NCBI GenBank assembly: GCA_963744115.1
Contig: CAVUSI010000003.1
Location: 558,001-622,000, forward strand
DNA from: Chersky-267 sp963744115
Lineage (GTDB): Bacteria; Chloroflexota; Limnocylindria; Limnocylindrales; CSP1-4
Length of the DNA stretch: 64,000 bases
Direction of reading: 5' to 3'
The notes beneath the pieces are model-generated. The model was not told the DNA's origin. It did no database searches and was given only the letters and a program-made list of their open reading frames with translations. Positions within the stretch are counted from its first letter, which is position 1, and every line of letters starts with the position of its first letter. The position numbers and the translations under genes are program-made. Shown piece after piece: positions 60,488-64,000 of the stretch.

Positions 60488-61180
60488 TCAGAGTCGTCGG
60501 CCGCGCTGCCGGGCAAGGTCGAATGTGGCGGTGTCGGCGATGGCCATCACCGCCATCGTCCCGGCCTGGACCGGGTCCGACACGACGAGGTCGACGGCGC
60601 CGGTGATCGAGCCGACCATGTTCAGGGCGATGATCGGGATCCCGTGCGCGCGCAGCTCGTTGGCGGCCCGGGTGATGTCGCCGCCCATGATCGAGCCGGC
60701 CAGGACTAGCAGGCGCGCTCGGGGCAGGTCGGCGACCGCCCGAACTGCGGCCGCGATGTTCTCCTCGCCGACGAGCGGGATCGTGTCCACGCTGATCCGC
60801 TCGCCGCGGAGGTTGTGCCGATCCGCCTCGGTCACGGCACCGAGCGCGACCTGGGCGACCTGCGCGCCACCCCCGACGACGATCACCCGCTTGCCGAAGA
60901 CGCGTTCGAGGCTCCGGGTCAGGTCGTGGCTGCGAAGGCCGGACAGGCCGTCGATCACGCTCACGAGGTCGGCCTCCTCGAGGCCCTCGATCTCGACCTC
61001 GATCTCCGCTCCGGCCTGACCGTCGTCGGCGGCCGGCAGGCGGCGGACCGTGCTCAGGTTGCGCAGCGTGCCGCCGGCTTCACCGACCCGGCCGACCAGC
61101 GCCGCGATCGCCATCGGCGCATCGTCGAGGCTGAGCCGGATCGCGACGGTCGTCGGGGCGTCGGGGGTGCGACGGGGCAT
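60488..61180 (-). CDS. ACT-domain protein with DUF5612-like C-terminus
   Basis: A 230-aa protein. Residues 1-70 form an ACT-like regulatory domain (IRLSLDDAPMAIAALVGRVGEAGG). The rest has RVIVVGGGAQVAQVALGAVTEADRHNLRGERISVDTIPLVGEENIAAAVRAV and LVLAGSIMGGDITRAANELRAHGIPIIALNMVGS, matching DUF5612, mostly described in archaea and some deep bacterial lines. Its ligand is unknown; amino-acid sensing is the usual ACT role. It lies 47 bases after the small ACT gene. Confidence 0.65.
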   Translation of the reverse strand: MPRRTPDAPTTVAIRLSLDDAPMAIAALVGRVGEAGGTLRNLSTVRRLPAADDGQAGAEIEVEIEGLEEADLVSVIDGLSGLRSHDLTRSLERVFGKRVIVVGGGAQVAQVALGAVTEADRHNLRGERISVDTIPLVGEENIAAAVRAVADLPRARLLVLAGSIMGGDITRAANELRAHGIPIIALNMVGSITGAVDLVVSDPVQAGTMAVMAIADTATFDLARQRGRRL

Positions 61181-61227
61181 GTCGGCGGTCTCGATCGGGG
61201 GGTCCGAGGGGCGTCCGGGCCTGGGCG

Positions 61228-61509
61228 TCAGGCGCCCGGCCGCGGCGTCGAGCCGCCGATGTCGGCCACGGTCATCTGGTCGGGGGAGATGCCGGCCGTC
61301 GGGTCGTGCTCCTCGCAGTCGAGGCCGATCGACGCGAACGCCTCCCGGGTCGCGACGGGGTCGCTGGTGGTGAGCATCAGCGCGCCGTCGGTGTCCTCGG
61401 CGACGCCGACGATCCCGGTGATGTTCACACCGCGGTCGCCGAGCGCGGCGGCCATCCGCGCGAGCGAGCCCGGACGATCCTCGAGCCTGACCGTGAACCA
61501 GACCGTCAC
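61228..61509 (-). CDS. Stand-alone ACT domain protein
   Basis: A 93-aa protein that is almost all ACT fold: VWFTVRLEDRPGSLARMAAALGDRGVNITGIVGV, with the conserved Gly of DRPGSLA at the amino-acid-binding turn. I chose the GTG at 61507-61509, since AGGAGGT (61517-61523) lies seven bases upstream; a GTG nine bases earlier overlaps that site. TACCAT lies further upstream (about 61532-61537). It probably works as a ligand-binding regulatory dimer with an unknown partner, perhaps the DUF5612 protein. Confidence 0.78.
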   Translation of the reverse strand: MTVWFTVRLEDRPGSLARMAAALGDRGVNITGIVGVAEDTDGALMLTTSDPVATREAFASIGLDCEEHDPTAGISPDQMTVADIGGSTPRPGA

Positions 61510-61578
61510 GCCTTCCACCTCCTGACCCGGATGGTAGCCGGTCCGCGGCGTCGACCCGGCGTCGGTACGCTATCCGGG

Positions 61579-61956
61579 ATGCCTGCGCCCGTCGACCGAC
61601 CCAGCGTCCAGATCTTCGGCCTACCGGACGACCGGGCGACGCGTGCGGCCCAGCGCTTCTTCAAGGAACGGCGGATCGCGATCCACTTCGTCGACCTGCG
61701 GCGCAAGCCGCTGGCGGCGGGGGAGCTGCGCCGGTTCGTCGATCGCCTGGGCGCCGCGAACGTCGTCGACCGGGAGGGCAGGGCCTACCGCGACGCCGGG
61801 CTCGGCTACCTGACGATGACGGACGGTGACCTGGCCGACCGGATCCTCCGCGATCAGCGACTCCTTCTCCTGCCGCTGGTCCGCCGCGGGAACGAGCTAA
61901 GCGCCGGTCCCGCGGAGGCGACCTGGAAGCGGTGGATCGCCTCAGCGGCCGGCTGA
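61579..61956 (+). CDS. ArsC/Spx-fold protein lacking the catalytic cysteine
   Basis: A 125-aa thioredoxin-fold protein similar to the ArsC/YffB family: VQIFGLPDDRATRAAQRFFKERRIAIHFVDLRRKPLAAGELRRFV and LLLLPLVRRGNELSAGP. The usual CxxC or Cys in the first loop (C-x-x-S-x-K-A) is replaced by LPDDRAT, and there is no cysteine in the visible sequence. An arsenate reductase role is therefore unlikely; a Spx-like binding role is possible. TACGCT (61566-61571) ends seven bases before the ATG. Confidence 0.72.
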   Translation: MPAPVDRPSVQIFGLPDDRATRAAQRFFKERRIAIHFVDLRRKPLAAGELRRFVDRLGAANVVDREGRAYRDAGLGYLTMTDGDLADRILRDQRLLLLPLVRRGNELSAGPAEATWKRWIASAAG

Positions 61957-61979
61957 CGCGACGGCCGGCTGACGCGACG

Positions 61980-62162
61980 TCAGCGCCTGCGGAGCGTGTC
62001 CCAGGCGAGGTAGACGCCCGCCCCAAGGGCGACGACCCCGGCCACGGCCCAGAACTGGACACCGCTCATCGCACTGCCCGGTAGGAACCCCGTCCCCTGG
62101 CCGATCCAGAGCACGCCCACGAGGGCGAGGATGACCGCGACGACGAGTCTCATCCGATGCAT
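61980..62162 (-). CDS. Small two-helix membrane protein
   Basis: A 60-aa protein with two hydrophobic helices (VVAVILALVGVLWIGQGTGFLPG, about 6-26, and FWAVAGVVALGAGVYLAW, about 36-53) and a basic tail. Similar tiny proteins are common and uncharacterised. The ATG at 62162 follows GGAGG by five bases. TAGGAT (62181-62186, minus strand) is a likely -10, giving a short leader. Confidence 0.6.
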   Translation of the reverse strand: MHRMRLVVAVILALVGVLWIGQGTGFLPGSAMSGVQFWAVAGVVALGAGVYLAWDTLRRR

Positions 62163-62191
62163 CGACACCTCCGCGGTGGCATCCTACGGCA

Positions 62192-62989
62192 GTGACCGAC
62201 CGACCGCTCCAGGGCGACCCGACCCGCCATCGAAGCGGGCGAGTGACGATCAAGCCCAAGGCGGCCGAACACCTGTCGACCGACGCCGCGGTCACCGAGG
62301 ACGAGAAGCTCTTCGCCCGCTCGACCCGCCCGGCCTTCCTCGGTGAGGACCCATGGCGGGTGCTCCGGATCATGTCCGAGTTCGTCGACGGGTTCGACGC
62401 CCTGGCTGAGGTCGGCCCCGCGGTGACCGTGTTCGGATCCGCCCGCGTCGCCGAGGGCTCGCCGATCTACGAGCAGGCGCGCGAGATCGGCCGCCGCCTC
62501 GCCGTCGACGGCTGGGCGGTCATCACCGGCGGCGGGCCTGGCGTGATGGCCGCGGCCAACCGCGGCTGTCAGGAAGCGGGCGGCCTGTCGATCGGCTGCA
62601 ACATCGAGCTGCCCCACGAGCAGTCGGTCAACCCGTACGTGGACCTGGCGGTCGAGTTCCGCTATTTCTTCGCGCGCAAGACGATGTTCGTGAAGTACGC
62701 CGACGCGTTCGTGATCATGCCCGGCGGGTTCGGCACGCTCGACGAGCTGTTCGAGGCGCTGACCTTGATCCAGACCGGCAAGATCCGCCACTTCCCGGTC
62801 GTCCTCGTCGGCACGGCCTACTGGGCGGGCCTGATCGATTGGGCCCGCGAGACGCTCATCGCCGATGGGACCGTGACCGAGGCCGACCTGGCCCTGCTCA
62901 CCCTGACCGACGACCCCGAGGAGGTCTGCCGGGTCGTCCGCGCATTCGCCCGCGCGAACCACATCGGCAGGCCCACCAGCCCGGGCTGA
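62192..62989 (+). CDS. LOG-family (TIGR00730) Rossmann-fold nucleotide-binding protein
   Basis: Probable nucleotide monophosphate ribohydrolase (LOG/PpnN-like, cytokinin-type phosphoribohydrolase). The 265-aa protein has VTVFGSARVAEGSP, VITGGGPGVMAAANRG and the diagnostic IMPGGFGTLDELFE with the Arg/Glu catalytic pair nearby. The N-terminal 45 residues are an extension. The GTG start is eight bases from the end of a CATCCT box and has no Shine-Dalgarno. Divergent from the small membrane protein, whose leader it faces. Confidence 0.85.
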   Translation: MTDRPLQGDPTRHRSGRVTIKPKAAEHLSTDAAVTEDEKLFARSTRPAFLGEDPWRVLRIMSEFVDGFDALAEVGPAVTVFGSARVAEGSPIYEQAREIGRRLAVDGWAVITGGGPGVMAAANRGCQEAGGLSIGCNIELPHEQSVNPYVDLAVEFRYFFARKTMFVKYADAFVIMPGGFGTLDELFEALTLIQTGKIRHFPVVLVGTAYWAGLIDWARETLIADGTVTEADLALLTLTDDPEEVCRVVRAFARANHIGRPTSPG

Positions 62990-63025
62990 CCGTGGGCGGC
63001 TCGCCAAGCTGATCGCCGTCCGCCC

Positions 63026-63056
63026 GCCCGGCCGTAGGCTTCGCGATCGGCCGGGC
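63026..63056. terminator. Candidate bidirectional hairpin terminator
   Basis: Perfect 8-bp stem (GCCCGGCC at 63026-63033 with GGCCGGGC at 63049-63056) around a 15-base loop, in the 79-base gap between the convergent LOG and Rieske ferredoxin genes. Confidence 0.45.
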
Positions 63057-63068
63057 CTCAGGCACGTC

Positions 63069-63551
63069 TCAAGCCGATGGCAGCGCGGCCTCGACCCAGC
63101 CGTCCACGATCCGGACCGGGTAGTAGCGCAGGCGGCGGATCCTGGTCAGTCGGCGCGCCTCGGCCTTCTTGCCGGGTGGATCCTCCTTGGGACTGCTGCC
63201 GGGCGGTGACCAGACGGGGTGGTAGCGGCCGTCCGGGTCGATGCCTCCGGTCGTCGGCATCTGGACGGGCTCGCCGGTGCTCAGGTCGAACCGTCCGTTG
63301 TGGAGCGGACACGTGACGACGCAGCCGTCGAGCTCGCCGATCGATAGGGGCGCCGCCATATGCGGGCAGCGATCGTCGACTGCGACGATCCCGTCGGGCG
63401 TCCGGGCGAGCAGGACGTCGAGGTCGCCGACGGTCGCTCGCCGAAGCCCGCCCGGTGGCAATTCGGCGGCCGCGAGCAAGCGTCGGAACGGGGCGTCGCC
63501 GGCGCCGGGCGCGAGCAGGTCCGGCGGGAAGTCGGCCGGTCGATCGTCCAT
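63069..63551 (-). CDS. Rieske [2Fe-2S] ferredoxin-like protein
   Basis: A 160-aa soluble electron carrier or small-subunit-like protein. The Rieske signature is DRCPHMAAPLSIGELDGCVVTCPLHNGRFDL, that is Cys-x-His and Cys-x2-His ligands. The N-terminal LAAAELPPGGLRRATVGDLDVLLAR is the usual first sheet. A basic C-terminal tail of about 45 residues (PPGKKAEARRLTRIRRLRYYPVR) is unusual and could bind a partner or membrane. It could serve the Rieske oxygenase at 54 kb, but they are 8 kb apart. The ATG follows TACGCT (63559-63564) by seven bases. Confidence 0.82.
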   Translation of the reverse strand: MDDRPADFPPDLLAPGAGDAPFRRLLAAAELPPGGLRRATVGDLDVLLARTPDGIVAVDDRCPHMAAPLSIGELDGCVVTCPLHNGRFDLSTGEPVQMPTTGGIDPDGRYHPVWSPPGSSPKEDPPGKKAEARRLTRIRRLRYYPVRIVDGWVEAALPSA

Positions 63552-63646
63552 CGTGGCCAGCGTACCCGACCGGGCATGGATCGGCCCCGAGCGCGTCATC
63601 CGCGTCGGGGCCGATCCCTGGAGGAGGAGGTCCGGTTCGTCCGGGG

Positions 63647-64000
63647 TCAGTCGCCGGTGGCCCGGCTCGTCGCCACCGACTCGGGTACCGTTGAGGCCCC
63701 GCTCGCCCCGACGGCGGCCTTGGCCGGGATCGGGTCGGAGTTCGTGGCTCGGAGCGGGATCTCCTTGATGGCCAGGGCGGCGATGAACGAGACGATGGCC
63801 CCGAACACGCCCAGCCAGAACGTCTGGGCGGTCGCTAGGCTGAACGCCCCGTGGATACCGTCGACGATCAGCGGGATCGCGGACGAGAACTGCGCCGGGA
63901 TGACGCTCGCAAGGACCTGCGGCAGGTTCCCGACACCGGTCAGCTGACTCAGGTCGAAGTTCCCGCCCGACTTCGTGAACCCCTCGATCAACGGCGCGGG
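63647..64000 (-). CDS. C-terminal end of a major facilitator transporter (EmrB/DHA2-like), cut by window
   Basis: An open frame enters from the right edge and ends at 63647. The 118 visible codons show a loop, then a membrane segment FWLGVFGAIVSFIAALAIKEIPLR followed by a short hydrophilic tail. IDGIHGAFSLATAQTFWLG resembles the end of DHA2 drug-efflux proteins, where a last helix precedes the C-terminus. Only one helix is visible, so the family call rests on a short match. Confidence 0.6.
   Translation of the reverse strand, partial: PAPLIEGFTKSGGNFDLSQLTGVGNLPQVLASVIPAQFSSAIPLIVDGIHGAFSLATAQTFWLGVFGAIVSFIAALAIKEIPLRATNSDPIPAKAAVGASGASTVPESVATSRATGD

Noticed and set aside
58050..61019. Plus-strand open frame of 989 codons
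   Set aside because: It runs antisense through potD, potA, xth and DUF5612, which have clear motifs. Its composition (Arg/Asp/Gly/Val-rich without domains) is the usual antisense shadow in GC-rich DNA.
1..64000. tRNA, rRNA, CRISPR arrays, insertion sequences, phage genes
   Set aside because: No T-loop-like GTTCGANTC stretches with matching stems, no rRNA-like conserved blocks, no regular repeat-spacer pattern and no transposase or integrase motifs were found by reading; a tRNA and repeat search would settle it.

Overview
The window is about 70% GC, tightly packed, and full of GTG starts and 1-, 4- or 8-base gene overlaps. The gene set suggests an aerobic, heterotrophic Chloroflexota-like bacterium (Limnocylindria or a relative). 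The clues are a fused CtaA-CtaB haem O/A synthase, a PyrR-controlled pyrimidine cluster, DUF4331/TPR and DUF1638/PF13769 genes, ECF sigma factors with large sensor-type partners, and many promoters placed directly on start codons. The taxonomic call is an inference; no rRNA or other marker gene is present.

Bases 1-21,200 form a methylated-amine / glycine-betaine island. A minus-strand operon (9553 to 1971) encodes a corrinoid protein, a DUF1638 protein, a PF13769 protein, a methyl-THF:corrinoid methyltransferase, a RACo/RamA-type corrinoid activator, a non-pyrrolysine MttB-family methyltransferase, a MetF-like reductase and a DinB-fold protein. A divergent IclR regulator sits beside a perfect inverted repeat. 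Next come heterotetrameric sarcosine oxidase (soxBDAG, minus) and a divergent betaine-aldehyde dehydrogenase with an OpuA/ProU-type betaine importer (ATPase, fused tandem permease, binding lipoprotein). Together these would import betaine, demethylate it, and feed methyl groups and glycine into one-carbon metabolism.

Bases 21,300-30,000 hold lipB and galT (both frameshifted), an ECF sigma/anti-sigma pair, a secreted double-psi beta-barrel protein, and pyrR-pyrB-pyrC followed by a YbaK-type deacylase. The pyr leader carries a PyrR-binding hairpin that overlaps the ribosome binding site of a nine-codon leader peptide coupled to pyrR. Bases 30,036-35,368 (minus) are a PLP decarboxylase / DUF3291 / zinc-finger membrane protein / ECF sigma / membrane partner operon. 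Bases 35,439-40,440 (plus) are three poorly known genes followed by pyrK-pyrD, pyrE and a lipoprotein.

Bases 40,460-50,800 hold a thioredoxin-like lipoprotein, ctaA-ctaB, an M3-like peptidase, a beta-CASP nuclease, an HpcH/HpaI aldolase, a TPR protein and a DUF4331 protein. Bases 51,000-59,400 return to methylamine chemistry: a second MttB homologue, a GcvT-fold protein and a Rieske oxygenase resembling glycine betaine monooxygenase, then a spermidine/putrescine-type ABC transporter (potABCD order A-D-B-C). The last 4.5 kb carries xth, two ACT-type regulatory proteins, an ArsC-fold protein, a LOG-family protein, a Rieske ferredoxin and the end of a transporter.

Two window-wide patterns matter. 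At least thirteen genes that begin transcription units have a TANNNT box ending 6-8 bases before the start codon, implying leaderless mRNAs. Seven otherwise intact genes are broken by single-base indels, which look more like sequence errors than decay.
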